64,000 nucleotides of DNA, from positions 3,823 through 67,822 of the forward strand of contig JBGOEV010000008.1 in the NCBI GenBank assembly GCA_041538025.1, written 5' to 3'. Source of the DNA: Thermosaccharophagus gerlachensis. Its GTDB lineage: Bacteria > Armatimonadota > Fervidibacteria > Fervidibacterales > Thermosaccharophagaceae. The position numbers were made by a program, and so were the translations under genes. Below, piece after piece: positions 18,416 through 26,360 of this stretch; position 1 is the stretch's first letter, and every line of letters starts with the position of its first letter. Under the pieces are notes generated by a model. That model did no database searches. It saw nothing but the letters and a program-made list of their open reading frames with translations, and was not told where the DNA came from.

Positions 18416-18426
18416 GAAGGAGGTGA
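18416..18426 (+). promoter_or_regulatory. Shine-Dalgarno site deciding the infC start
   Basis: GAAGGAGGTGA with its GGAGG core at 18419-18423. The in-frame AUC at 18433 lies 9 nt downstream. An out-of-frame ATG (18428) lies only 4 nt from the core and would give a 23-codon peptide ending at 18499. Confidence 0.7.
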
Positions 18427-18432
18427 AATGTT

Positions 18433-18987
18433 ATCAGGGGAGGGGGAAAAGAGCAACCTTTCTTCAGGCGCAATGAACGCATCAGGGCGAGCGAAGTGAG
18501 AGTGATTGATGAGGATGGGAAACAACTTGGGATAATGCCAACTAAACAGGCGTTACAGATAGCTCGAGAGAAAGGACTTGATTTAATTGAAGTTGCGCCA
18601 CACGCTTCTCCACCTGTGTGTAGAATAATAGACTACGGTAAATTCCTGTATCAGTTGCGTAAGCGTGAGAAGGAAGCTCGCAAGCACCAAAAGGGGTTGA
18701 AAGAAATAAGACTGCGCCCGCTTACAGATAAACATGACTTGGAATTCAAAGCACGCAACGCAGCAGAAGCACTTCAAGAGGGACATAAAGTGCGCATATG
18801 CATGATACTTCGTGGAAGGGAAATGGCGCATATGGAGATGGCTTACAACAAGTTAAATGAGCTGTTTGAAAAGCTCTCGCATGTAGCACAGGTGGAAGCG
18901 GAACCAAAATTACAAGGGAGTCAAATTATAGCTACTCTTACACCGAGGCGAGATGCCCTTAAAGTCCGACAGGACAAACAAAGTTAG
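18433..18987 (+). CDS. infC: Translation initiation factor IF-3 (probable AUC start)
   Basis: IF-3 prevents premature subunit joining and proofreads start codon and initiator tRNA choice on the 30S subunit. The signature NERIRASEVRVIDEDGKQLG includes residues that lie upstream of the first ATG/GTG in frame (GTG 18496), so a GTG start would cut the conserved N-terminus. In that frame only ATC at 18433 sits at good spacing from the strong GGAGG; it gives 184 residues, a normal length. infC is known to use AUU/AUC-type starts that allow IF-3 to repress itself. The C-terminal domain (RLRPLTDKHDLEFKARNA) is intact. rpmI and rplT follow. Confidence 0.88.
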   Translation: MRGGGKEQPFFRRNERIRASEVRVIDEDGKQLGIMPTKQALQIAREKGLDLIEVAPHASPPVCRIIDYGKFLYQLRKREKEARKHQKGLKEIRLRPLTDKHDLEFKARNAAEALQEGHKVRICMILRGREMAHMEMAYNKLNELFEKLSHVAQVEAEPKLQGSQIIATLTPRRDALKVRQDKQS

Positions 18988-19037
18988 GTAGTGGAAACAA
19001 GACAAAAACAAGTTTCTGCTAAATGGAGGCGAGGAAA

Positions 19038-19232
19038 GTGCCGGGGACAAAATCAAAGCGCACAGCGAAGAAGCGTTTTAAGTTGACTGCTACAGGTAAG
19101 GTTATACATGTGCGGATGGGAGGAGGACATTACATGCGCCGTAAATGTAAGCGCAGAAAAAGATTGTTGAAGAGAGAGACCGAAGTATACAGCGGGCAAG
19201 CGAAGGCTATAAAAGAATTGCTTTCGCCATAA
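19038..19232 (+). CDS. rpmI: 50S ribosomal protein bL35
   Basis: Short basic large-subunit protein; the sequence PGTKSKRTAKKRFKLTATGK matches the family N-terminus. GTG 19038 is chosen because GGAGG lies 8 nt upstream and the family protein begins at this point; an in-frame ATG at 19023 overlaps the Shine-Dalgarno. About 64 residues, the usual size, in the infC-rpmI-rplT order. Confidence 0.94.
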   Translation: MPGTKSKRTAKKRFKLTATGKVIHVRMGGGHYMRRKCKRRKRLLKRETEVYSGQAKAIKELLSP

Positions 19233-19260
19233 CCATGTCTTTCTGGGGGTGTAAATCAGC

Positions 19261-19620
19261 ATGCGAGTCAAAGGTGGAATAGTCACAAGGCGAAGACACA
19301 AAAAGATACTCAAGCTTGCCAAAGGGTATTGGGGAGCAAAGAGTAGGTGTTTTAGAAGAGCAAACGAGGCAGTGATTAGGGCACTCGCAAACGCATACAG
19401 AGATAGGAAATTGAAAAAGCGCATGTTTAGGAGATGGTGGATAGCTCGGATAAACGCTGCTGTGCGCTTGCATGGTCTTTCGTATAGCAAATTCATTCAT
19501 GGATTGAAGCTTGCGGGCATAGGGCTGAACAGAAAGATGCTTGCTGAAATGGCTGTCAATGACCCGCATGGCTTTTCTGAGGTCATCAGCAAGGTGAAAG
19601 CTGCCCTTGCATCAGGATAG
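19261..19620 (+). CDS. rplT: 50S ribosomal protein bL20
   Basis: Large-subunit assembly protein, 119 residues. The N-terminal VKGGIVTRRRHKKILKLAKG, the GAKSRCFRRANEAV block and RDRKLKKRMFRRWWIARINA are diagnostic. In other bacteria L20 represses its own operon; I do not see a clear leader structure here. Confidence 0.97.
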   Translation: MRVKGGIVTRRRHKKILKLAKGYWGAKSRCFRRANEAVIRALANAYRDRKLKKRMFRRWWIARINAAVRLHGLSYSKFIHGLKLAGIGLNRKMLAEMAVNDPHGFSEVISKVKAALASG

Positions 19621-19646
19621 CGATTAATTGCTTCCATCTTATCCAC

Positions 19647-20492
19647 ATGAAGCAGCTTCAATGCATCTCAAGCCCTGAGAACGAAAGGTATAAGCTCGCA
19701 AAGGCACTCACTAAAGGGCATGGAAGGAAAAAGTATGGCTTGTTCATCGTTGAAACACCAGTGCTTGTCCTTGATGTCTTGAAGGGTGGATGGCATATTG
19801 AGTGGGTTGCGCTAACACCACATTTCGCTGAGACTGCTAAAGGAATGGAAATCATTGAGCTGGCAAAGGGGAAGGCAATAGATATAACGCTGATGAAGGA
19901 AAAACTTATGGACGAGATATCAACTGTTGAATCTGGGGGCAGTGTAATAGCCATCGTTAAGCAACGCCATCAAAACCTCTCGGACATCCAACTTAAACAG
20001 AAAGACTGTGTCTTCATCCTCGAAGATGTTCAAGATCCAACTAACGTGGGCGCAATCGCGAGAATAGCTGATGCTATAGGAGCTGCAGGCATTATAGCCA
20101 CAGTGGGCACAGCAGATAGATACAACCCCAAGGTCCTGCGTTCAAGTGCAGGAAGTGCTTTACATATCACCTTTGTGAAAGTCGCGAATACAGGCGAATT
20201 ACATGGATGGCTTAAGGAGAACGAGTTTAAAGTTATCGCTACAGATCCACACTATGGAGAATGTTGCTACAAGTATCACTTCGGTGAGAGAGTGGCTTTT
20301 CTCTTTGGCAACGAAGCGAGAGGGTTAAGTGAAAGCATGCGTTCCATCGCTGATCTAACACTGACTATACCGATGCATGGGAGAGCAGAATCATTAAATG
20401 TCTCGCACGCATGTGCCATACTTGCGTATGAACTCTTAAGGCAATGGTATTACGCTGATGAAATGGCAAAACAACATAAGGGAGGGGAGTGA
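19647..20492 (+). CDS. TrmH/SpoU-family RNA 2'-O-methyltransferase
   Basis: SPOUT-class RNA methyltransferase of 281 residues. The N-terminal about 100 residues resemble the substrate-binding domain (SPENERYKLAKALTKGHGR). The catalytic part shows the three SpoU motifs: EDVQDPTNVGAIARIADA, LFGNEARGLS and IPMHGRAESLNVSHACAI. The RNA target is not determined. Its stop overlaps the pheS start (GTGA), so the two are likely translationally coupled; a SpoU gene before pheS is common in bacteria. Confidence 0.92.
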   Translation: MKQLQCISSPENERYKLAKALTKGHGRKKYGLFIVETPVLVLDVLKGGWHIEWVALTPHFAETAKGMEIIELAKGKAIDITLMKEKLMDEISTVESGGSVIAIVKQRHQNLSDIQLKQKDCVFILEDVQDPTNVGAIARIADAIGAAGIIATVGTADRYNPKVLRSSAGSALHITFVKVANTGELHGWLKENEFKVIATDPHYGECCYKYHFGERVAFLFGNEARGLSESMRSIADLTLTIPMHGRAESLNVSHACAILAYELLRQWYYADEMAKQHKGGE

Positions 20493-21541
20493 CCAACCAA
20501 ATGGTGGAGAGTGATGAACTGTTAAGGACATTGGAAGAAATTGAGTCAGAGGCACTTAGGCTTATAAGAGAGGCAAACAGCGTTGAGGAAATTGAGGCTG
20601 TTCGCCTTCGCTACTTGACAAAGAGAAGCAAACTACAACAGGTGCTGCGTAGCATAGGGAAACTACCAGTTGAGATGCGCCCGAAGGTTGGTGAGCTTGC
20701 GAATCGTGTTAGAGAAGTGATCCAGTCAGCGTTTGAAGAAAAACGAATGGAACTTGAAGCTGTTGAGCGTGATAAAAGACTTGCAAGCGAAAAGATTGAT
20801 ATTACGATGCCAGGGAGGATATGGCGAGTAGGTGGTCTTCATCCAATAACGCAAACAATAAATGAGATATGTGGCATCTTCACGGACTTAGGGTTTGAAG
20901 TTGTTGACGGTCCCGAGATTGAGACGGAATGGCATAACTTTATAGCTTTAAACATGCCTCAAGACCACCCAGCAAGGGATGACCACGATAGCTTCTACAT
21001 AACTGATAAGATACTACTGCGCACTGAGACCTCGGCAGTGCAAATAAGAGTTATGGAATCACGCCAACCACCGATAAGGATTGTCTCTCCCGGAAGGGTA
21101 TACCGAAGGGATGAAGTTGATAGGACACACTCACATACATTCCATCAGGTTGAAGGATTGCTTGTTGATGAAGATGTGACATTTGCAGACCTCAAGGGAA
21201 CCCTTGTAGTCTTTGCGAAACGCTTTTTTGGGGAGGATGTAAAAGTGCGTTTCAGACCCCATTACTTCCCCTTCACTGAACCGAGTGCAGAAGTTGATGT
21301 AAGCTGTCCTATATGCGATGCTCATGGTTGCCCCGTTTGCAAGCAGAGGGGATGGGTTGAAGTGCTCGGTTGTGGTATGGTTCACCCAAATGTGCTTCGC
21401 AATGTCGGATATGATACTGAGAGGTGGCAAGGATACGCATTCGGGATGGGTGTTGAAAGGCTCGCGATGCTTCGCCACAAAATAGATGACATAAGGCTCT
21501 TCTACGAAAACGACATACGTTTCCTGCGCCAGTTCATATAA
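20489..21541 (+). CDS. pheS: Phenylalanine--tRNA ligase alpha subunit
   Basis: Catalytic alpha subunit of the heterotetrameric enzyme. The N-terminal coiled coil (residues about 1-90) contacts tRNA. The class II core has PGRIWRVGGLHPITQT, motif 2 in VSPGRVYRRDEVDRTHSHTF and motif 3 in FGMGVERLAMLRH. A cysteine-rich insert, CPICDAHGCPVC, sits before motif 3. The GTG start overlaps the previous stop by four bases. pheT is not downstream: argD follows instead, so the beta subunit must be encoded elsewhere. Confidence 0.96.
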   Translation: MTNQMVESDELLRTLEEIESEALRLIREANSVEEIEAVRLRYLTKRSKLQQVLRSIGKLPVEMRPKVGELANRVREVIQSAFEEKRMELEAVERDKRLASEKIDITMPGRIWRVGGLHPITQTINEICGIFTDLGFEVVDGPEIETEWHNFIALNMPQDHPARDDHDSFYITDKILLRTETSAVQIRVMESRQPPIRIVSPGRVYRRDEVDRTHSHTFHQVEGLLVDEDVTFADLKGTLVVFAKRFFGEDVKVRFRPHYFPFTEPSAEVDVSCPICDAHGCPVCKQRGWVEVLGCGMVHPNVLRNVGYDTERWQGYAFGMGVERLAMLRHKIDDIRLFYENDIRFLRQFI

Positions 21542-21571
21542 GAAACATCAACTATGCGGGGAGAAAAACAG

Positions 21572-22786
21572 ATGCTGCTTGAAGATGTGATGAAGCTTGA
21601 TGAGGAGTTTGTGATCCATACTTATTCGCGTTCACCGGTTGCGTTTGTTAAGGGGGAAGGCGCCTACCTATGGGACACGGATGGTAGAAAGTATCTTGAC
21701 TTCCTTTCAGGGATAGGCGTGACAGGTGCAGGACACTGCCACCCAAAAATCGTCTCGGCGATAAAAGAGCAAGCTGAGAGATTGATACACACTTCAAACC
21801 TCTTTTACATCATTCCTCAAGCTAAACTTGCAAAACGCTTATCAGAGCTAAGCAATGGATACAAATGCTTCTTCTGCAACAGTGGTGCGGAGGCGAATGA
21901 GGCTGCAATAAAGCTTGCGCGAAGATATATGAAGCTGAAAGGGAACTCAAGACGCTATGAAATCATAACGACTCTTGGCTCATTTCATGGGCGCACATAT
22001 GCTGCCATGACAGCAACTGGTCAAGAAAAATATCGTAATGGCTTTGAGCCTCTTGTTGATGGCTTCGTGTATGTGCCGTTCAATGACATTGAAGCCATAA
22101 AGGGAGCTATAAGCGAAAGGACATGCGCTATAATGCTTGAACCAATCCAGGGTGAAAGCGGTGTTAACATACCAGACGATGATTACTTGCCGGGCGTCGC
22201 AGAGCTATGCAATGAGCATGGTATCTTGCTAATACTTGATGAAGTGCAAACTGGACTTGGGCGAACTGGTAAACTCTTCGCACATGAACACTATGGCGTT
22301 AAGCCAAGTATATTCACCATCGCAAAATCCATAGCTGGTGGAATCCCGATGGGTGTTATGTTAGCGAAGCCCGAGGTAGCTGAAGGCTTTGAACCCGGAT
22401 CTCATGGAAGCACTTTTGGGGGAAACTTTATCGCGTGTGCAGCTGCCCTCGCTTTCTTAGATGTCTTGGACGAGGAGCAACTCGTTGAAAATGCAGCTAT
22501 GATGGGTAACGAATTGCTCAAACGATTGAAGGAACTTGCAGAGCGAAGCAAAATTGTGAAGGAAGTGCGTGGGAAGGGCTTAATGCTCGCAATTGAGTTC
22601 AAAGATGGTGTGGCAAAAGAAGTGCAACACATTTTGCTTGAGCGTGGCTTGATAGTAAACGCAATAGGCGAATACATAATACGGCTTCTCCCACCGCTTA
22701 TCATTACGCTTGATGAAGTTGAATTTGCGGTTAGCCTAATTGAACAGGTCATAAGCGAAGTTGAGAGTGTAAAGGGGCAGGGTTAA
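21572..22786 (+). CDS. argD: Class III aminotransferase, probable acetylornithine aminotransferase
   Basis: PLP-dependent enzyme that transaminates N-acetylornithine (or related substrates such as succinyl-DAP) in arginine and lysine biosynthesis. It has CNSGAEANEAAIKLAR, FHGRTYAAMTATGQ, the cofactor Asp in LILDEVQTGLGRTGK and the PLP lysine in TIAKSIAGGIPMG. Length about 404. ATG 21572 lies 9 nt after GGGGAG; ATG 21554 upstream overlaps that site. Ornithine or GABA aminotransferase remain possible by similarity. Confidence 0.88.
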   Translation: MLLEDVMKLDEEFVIHTYSRSPVAFVKGEGAYLWDTDGRKYLDFLSGIGVTGAGHCHPKIVSAIKEQAERLIHTSNLFYIIPQAKLAKRLSELSNGYKCFFCNSGAEANEAAIKLARRYMKLKGNSRRYEIITTLGSFHGRTYAAMTATGQEKYRNGFEPLVDGFVYVPFNDIEAIKGAISERTCAIMLEPIQGESGVNIPDDDYLPGVAELCNEHGILLILDEVQTGLGRTGKLFAHEHYGVKPSIFTIAKSIAGGIPMGVMLAKPEVAEGFEPGSHGSTFGGNFIACAAALAFLDVLDEEQLVENAAMMGNELLKRLKELAERSKIVKEVRGKGLMLAIEFKDGVAKEVQHILLERGLIVNAIGEYIIRLLPPLIITLDEVEFAVSLIEQVISEVESVKGQG

Positions 22787-22796
22787 GGAAGGGGTA

Positions 22797-22826
22797 TTGA
22801 CAACATCACATCAATGTCGCTATCAT
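22797..22826 (+). promoter_or_regulatory. Sigma70-type promoter
   Basis: TTGACA at 22797-22802 and TATCAT at 22821-22826 with 18-bp spacing, just after argD. It would drive the short leader-like ORF at 22874 and the outer-membrane protein at 23007. Confidence 0.6.
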
Positions 22827-22873
22827 TTTGTGAGAAGGTGGTTGTTAGATCACCAATCATGCGAAAGGAGGTG

Positions 22874-22939
22874 ATGAATAGAGGGATTGAGTTGTGGCAT
22901 GGTGGGTGTGGTAAACAACGGAGAACACACCTACCATAA
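22874..22939 (+). CDS. Short leader-like ORF (21 codons)
   Basis: ATG directly follows a full AAAGGAGGTG Shine-Dalgarno (spacing about 2-3 nt from the G-rich core) and the frame MNRGIELWHGGCGKQRRTHL ends at TAA 22937. The second half overlaps an inverted repeat (22900-22910 with 22926-22936). It lies between a good promoter and the outer-membrane gene. It could be a regulatory leader peptide or a chance ORF; no homologue is recognised. Confidence 0.35.
   Translation: MNRGIELWHGGCGKQRRTHLP
22900..22936 (+). promoter_or_regulatory. Hairpin overlapping the leader ORF
   Basis: TGGTGGGTGTG pairs with CACACCTACCA (11 bp with one G-U) around a 15-nt loop. No T-tract follows, so it looks more like a regulatory or RNA-stabilising structure in the leader of the 23007 gene than an intrinsic terminator. 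Confidence 0.5.
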
Positions 22940-23006
22940 TACTACCTTTCATTCAACCTTCAACAAGCACTGTAGCAAAACACAAACGCTAAGGAGGGGG
23001 TAAAAG

Positions 23007-23504
23007 ATGCGGAAGATGGCATGGGTGATGGTGGCGTTGGTCGCTGTGGCATTAGCAACGAGCAAAGCACCTGCACAGGAAGAGAGGGCGTATCCATTTG
23101 AGGGCAAGTTCACACTGACTGCTGATGTCGGACGCTGGTTCACCGAAGGCGAAGATGTATGGGGATACAGTGTTACGCTTGGCTACTTCGTTTCACCCAA
23201 CATTGACATCGCTGTAGCTTTTTCTGACCCTGAAGGCAGTGGAGCGATGTGGAGCGCTAAGCTACGATACTGGTTCGTAAGCGGTGCTGAGCGTCCTAAC
23301 CCAACATTCTACATTGGTGGCGAAGTTGGCAGGACAACAGGATTTGATCCTGAGAATGTGACAGTGTGGGGTGCGCATGTGGGTGTTGATTGGCTCATAA
23401 CAGGAAGGGTGAGCCTGTATGGTGAGGTTGCATGGCGCCACTTCGGTGGGGATGTGGATGAAGATGCGTGGATTGTGAGTGTTGGCTTACGCACATCATT
23501 CTAA
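23007..23504 (+). CDS. Small outer-membrane beta-barrel protein
   Basis: A 165-residue protein with a clear signal peptide (residues about 1-23, ending SKAPAQ). Alternating beta strands rich in aromatic residues follow (for example YSVTLGYFVS, SAKLRYWFVSG, FYIGGEVGRT, VSLYGEVAWRHFGGD). The chain ends in Phe (VSVGLRTSF), the usual C-terminal signal for outer-membrane barrel insertion. It is probably an eight-stranded OmpA-like or OmpX-like barrel; function is unknown. The ATG follows AAGGAGGGGG and the gene ends 20 bp before an intrinsic terminator, with its own promoter, so it forms an isolated unit. It indicates a diderm envelope. Confidence 0.8.
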   Translation: MRKMAWVMVALVAVALATSKAPAQEERAYPFEGKFTLTADVGRWFTEGEDVWGYSVTLGYFVSPNIDIAVAFSDPEGSGAMWSAKLRYWFVSGAERPNPTFYIGGEVGRTTGFDPENVTVWGAHVGVDWLITGRVSLYGEVAWRHFGGDVDEDAWIVSVGLRTSF

Positions 23505-23524
23505 TGCCACAGCGATAAAATTAA

Positions 23525-23565
23525 GGGGCAGGCATTAACCTATCATGCCTGCCCCTGTTCTTTTT
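23525..23565 (+). terminator. Intrinsic terminator after the barrel protein gene
   Basis: Perfect 10-bp stem, GGGGCAGGCA with TGCCTGCCCC, around an 11-nt loop, then TGTTCTTTTT. Stands 20 bp after the stop. Confidence 0.92.
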
Positions 23566-23594
23566 AACCTCTCATGCTCCTCCAAAGGGGGTGC

Positions 23595-24023
23595 TTATTT
23601 CGTCACCCGCCTTAGAACCCTGCATGCTTTTTTGGCATCTTGCGGGCTTTCAAATGAAAAGACAACCCTAAACTTCTTCCCGATGACGAGTGCACTTACG
23701 CCGTGAATGTTTATGCCTGCATCAGCGAGTGCCCTCGAAAGCTTCTGACCCATCCCGGGTTTGTCATCGCCTTCAACGAGCACAAATGGTGATTCACTCA
23801 CTTGCTTGAAACCAGCTTTGCTTGCTGCGTTTATAGCCTTGCGCCCAGTTATTGGATAAACGAATATGCTTGCCTTACCTGGTTCAGCCTCATGTGCATA
23901 CGCTTCGACATACTCCAAGTTAACTCCTGCCTCAGCGAGTGGTGCAAGAGCATCAGCCAATGCTCCGGGGCGATCTTCGGTCTCAAGTTTCCAAGGCTTG
24001 ATTTGCATCACTCGTATTGCCAT
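23595..24023 (-). CDS. Tandem ACT-domain amino-acid-binding protein
   Basis: A 142-residue protein with two ACT domains and no enzyme domain: first about residues 5-70 (ETEDRPGALADALAPLAEAG), second about 75-140 (EGDDKPGMGQKLSRALADAG). ACT domains bind amino acids and control enzymes, so it may be a stand-alone sensor. The start at ATG 24023 is fixed by a full AGGAGGTGAT upstream; the frame continues to 24116 but without family similarity. A palindrome lies in its upstream region. Confidence 0.85.
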   Translation of the reverse strand: MAIRVMQIKPWKLETEDRPGALADALAPLAEAGVNLEYVEAYAHEAEPGKASIFVYPITGRKAINAASKAGFKQVSESPFVLVEGDDKPGMGQKLSRALADAGINIHGVSALVIGKKFRVVFSFESPQDAKKACRVLRRVTK

Positions 24024-24066
24024 CTGTATCACCTCCTGCAGATATGGTTCAGTTACAATTTTATCG

Positions 24067-24084
24067 CACACCCTATGGGGTGTG
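24067..24084. promoter_or_regulatory. Palindrome CACACCC-n-GGGTGTG in divergent intergenic region
   Basis: Inverted repeat CACACCC and GGGTGTG separated by 4 nt, 44 bp upstream of the ACT gene start and about 105 bp upstream of the oxidoreductase start at 24191. It could be an operator shared by the divergent genes. Confidence 0.3.
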
Positions 24085-24190
24085 GCTTTGTCCGAGCTTG
24101 ACAAATGGTTCAACACATGGCATCAGTTAATCGGCAGCGATAGAGAAAGAGGCAATTCTATGAAAACCACCGCAGTGTGAGGTGATAATC

Positions 24191-25519
24191 ATGAGTAACA
24201 CTCAATCAAGGCGTGAATTCATTGAAAAGGTTTTAAGCGTGAGCATTATCGGGCTGTCAGCAAAGCAATACCATTCACATGGTAAAGTTATAAGCCCAAA
24301 TGAACGCATACACATCGGCTTGATAGGGTGCGGTGGGAGAGGCAGAGCTATCTTAAACGAGTGCGCAAAATACCCAGATGTAGTTGTGACAGGTGCATGC
24401 GATGTCTGGAAGGAAAGGCTTAATGCCACTGTTGCTCAGTTTAAAGAGACATGCAAACCTTACGACGACTTTCGTGAGATGCTTTCGCAAAAAGACATTG
24501 ATGCAGTTATAATTGCGACACCACCACACTGGCATGCGCTTCAAGCCATTGCTGCATGTGAAGCTCGCAAAGACTTTTACATTGAGAAACCAATGACTCT
24601 GCATCTTGCTGAAAGCCTCGCTGTCAGAAATGCTGTCAAGCGTTATGGCGTAATCACACAGGTTGGAACGCAAATCCATTCAACTGAAAACTACATCCGC
24701 GTTGTTGAGATAATTCGTTCGGGCATACTTGGCGATATAGGCATGGTGAAAACATTCCATGTGCTCAATCAGGGCAAGGAAGGGATAGGGAAGCATGAGC
24801 AGGTTAAGCCTCCAGAGGGCTTAAACTGGGATATGTGGTGTGGACCTGCGCCACTTCGTCCATACCACCCAATGCTTGCTGCAAGCTCATACCATCATTG
24901 CTCATGGATTGATTACAGTGGTGGTTGGACTGCAGGCATGGCACCGCATATCATTGACCTGCCTATATGGGCACTTGAGCTTGAATACCCGACACTCACA
25001 ACCTCGGTTGGCGGGAGGTTCATTATCCAAGATGATGGTGATGCATATGACCACCACTACGTTCTATGGCGCTATGAGAAGCTCATCATGACATGGTGGA
25101 CTTCAATGACGAACAGCTATGGGTTTGATTTCCATGGTGAGCCAGTTATAAGGCGTAGGCTCGGAATATACTTCCATGGCACTAACGGGACACTCTTCGC
25201 CGACTATGGTTCGTTCAAGATTGTCCCTGAAGGCGATAGGATGAAGGATGCACAGTTGCCACCTAAGGATTTGCCACGCCCTCAAAGCCACGTGCGAGAG
25301 TGGCTCGATTGCATAAAGGAAAGAAGACAACCAAACTGCAGTGTTCTATATCATGTTAAGGTTGATGTGCCAATCGTTTTAAGTTTGCTCTCGCTGAAGC
25401 TTGGGAGGGCAATAAAGTTTGATCCGAAGACCGAGAGCATCGTTGATGATAAAGAAGCTGTAAAGCTTTCTATACCTGAATACCGCCACCCATGGAAATT
25501 CCCAACTCAATACCTGTGA
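24191..25519 (+). CDS. Tat-exported Gfo/Idh/MocA-family oxidoreductase
   Basis: A second secreted member of the family, about 442 residues. A twin-arginine-like N-terminus (SRREFIEKVLSVSIIG) is followed by the nucleotide fold (GLIGCGGRGRAILNE), ATPPHWHALQAIAACEA and the catalytic-lysine motif IEKPMTL. The C-terminal domain has GGWTAGMAPHIIDLP. ATG 24191 follows GAGGTGAT; GTG 24182 is less likely. It differs from the 2699 paralogue in the central region and C-terminus (EYRHPWKFP). Substrate unknown. Confidence 0.9.
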   Translation: MSNTQSRREFIEKVLSVSIIGLSAKQYHSHGKVISPNERIHIGLIGCGGRGRAILNECAKYPDVVVTGACDVWKERLNATVAQFKETCKPYDDFREMLSQKDIDAVIIATPPHWHALQAIAACEARKDFYIEKPMTLHLAESLAVRNAVKRYGVITQVGTQIHSTENYIRVVEIIRSGILGDIGMVKTFHVLNQGKEGIGKHEQVKPPEGLNWDMWCGPAPLRPYHPMLAASSYHHCSWIDYSGGWTAGMAPHIIDLPIWALELEYPTLTTSVGGRFIIQDDGDAYDHHYVLWRYEKLIMTWWTSMTNSYGFDFHGEPVIRRRLGIYFHGTNGTLFADYGSFKIVPEGDRMKDAQLPPKDLPRPQSHVREWLDCIKERRQPNCSVLYHVKVDVPIVLSLLSLKLGRAIKFDPKTESIVDDKEAVKLSIPEYRHPWKFPTQYL

Positions 25520-25599
25520 TGGTTACTTGGGACAAGACACTTATTCCGCTACCTTGCAACAAGATATAACCATGCACTGTTGTTGGTTTATTCAAAACT

Positions 25600-25638
25600 A
25601 AAGCAGGTCCACCACTGCTTCCGTGGTGAACCTGCTTT
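25600..25638 (-). terminator. Long hairpin downstream of the pilin gene
   Basis: A 16-bp stem (AAAGCAGGTxCACCAC type, one G-U) closes a 7-nt loop. On the minus strand it follows the Flp pilin stop by 13 nt and is followed by TAGTTTTG, so it probably terminates the pilin transcript; it may also close the convergent oxidoreductase transcript. Confidence 0.65.
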
Positions 25639-25650
25639 GAGAGGGTAAAA

Positions 25651-25812
25651 TTAGACTGTCCTAATTGAGTTGTTAACTGTGACGAAGAGGTTACGGACGC
25701 GCTCGCCGAGGAGCGTCAAAATGGCGATGCAGACGAGCGCGATGAGGCTCACAAGCAAACCATACTCCAAGAGGGTCTGTCCACCCTCCTCATGAAGAAG
25801 CCTCTTCATCAT
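25651..25812 (-). CDS. Flp/Fap-type pilin subunit
   Basis: A 53-residue protein with a strong AAGGAGGTG ribosome site. The sequence starts MMKRLLHEEGGQTLLEYGLL, then a long hydrophobic helix (VSLIALVCIAILTLLG) and a charged tail. The G-Q-T-L-L-E-Y-G-L-L core, with Glu at the +5-like position, is the class IVb (Flp) pilin signature cleaved by the TadV-type prepilin peptidase at a short leader. No tad genes lie nearby. A long hairpin terminator lies just downstream, so it appears to be a single-gene unit. Upstream on the same strand are ruvX-like and glycosyltransferase genes. Confidence 0.82.
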   Translation of the reverse strand: MMKRLLHEEGGQTLLEYGLLVSLIALVCIAILTLLGERVRNLFVTVNNSIRTV

Positions 25813-25896
25813 CTCTTTTCACCTCCTTCCAAAGGATAGGTTTGATGTTGCAATTTATATTATAGCCAAGTTGAGGTGAAAACGCAAGTGCCAAAT

Positions 25897-26325
25897 TCAA
25901 CTCAGGTTGTTTTCTCTGTCCTGCAACAGACTTAGATAGCGCTCGGCAAGGACTATAGCAGCGTAGTGGTCATATGGTTCTGGTGGTGTCTGAAGCGAAA
26001 CAGGTATGAGGCGCCTCCATCCTTTCGGTGGATGTTCCTTGAAATATCTCTGTCTCGCCTCAAGCGTTGAGAAACGCTCATCAACTTTTAGCACCGACAC
26101 ACTCAAATTGGCTTTGAGCAAACTTTCAACGACAACCTTTGATCCAGTGCTCCCACCAACCAAAATGAAATCCACTTTAAACATCTTTACGAGCTCGGAG
26201 ACACAATTCACCACTTCGTTTGTTTGGACGATCCCTGCCCACAGGACACCGCTTTTCTCGCCAACCACTGCCACACCACACTTTGAACTTCCCGGATCTA
26301 TGCTTAATGCTATGCGCTCTTTCAT
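25897..26325 (-). CDS. RuvX/YqgF-like RNase H-fold protein
   Basis: A 142-residue protein with the RNase H-fold order of the YqgF/RuvX family: IDPGSSKCGVAVV at the start, VDERFSTLEARQRYF in the middle and PYDHYAAIVLAERYL at the end, supplying the acidic residues of the active site (Asp10, Glu and Asp positions). Members process pre-16S rRNA or resolve Holliday junctions. The motifs diverge from classical RuvX, so the activity is not certain. It is 35 bp after the end of the WecG-fusion gene on the same strand. Confidence 0.72.
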   Translation of the reverse strand: MKERIALSIDPGSSKCGVAVVGEKSGVLWAGIVQTNEVVNCVSELVKMFKVDFILVGGSTGSKVVVESLLKANLSVSVLKVDERFSTLEARQRYFKEHPPKGWRRLIPVSLQTPPEPYDHYAAIVLAERYLSLLQDRENNLS

Positions 26326-26360
26326 TACTTCGTTCTCTCCCTGCGACCACTATGGGAGCT

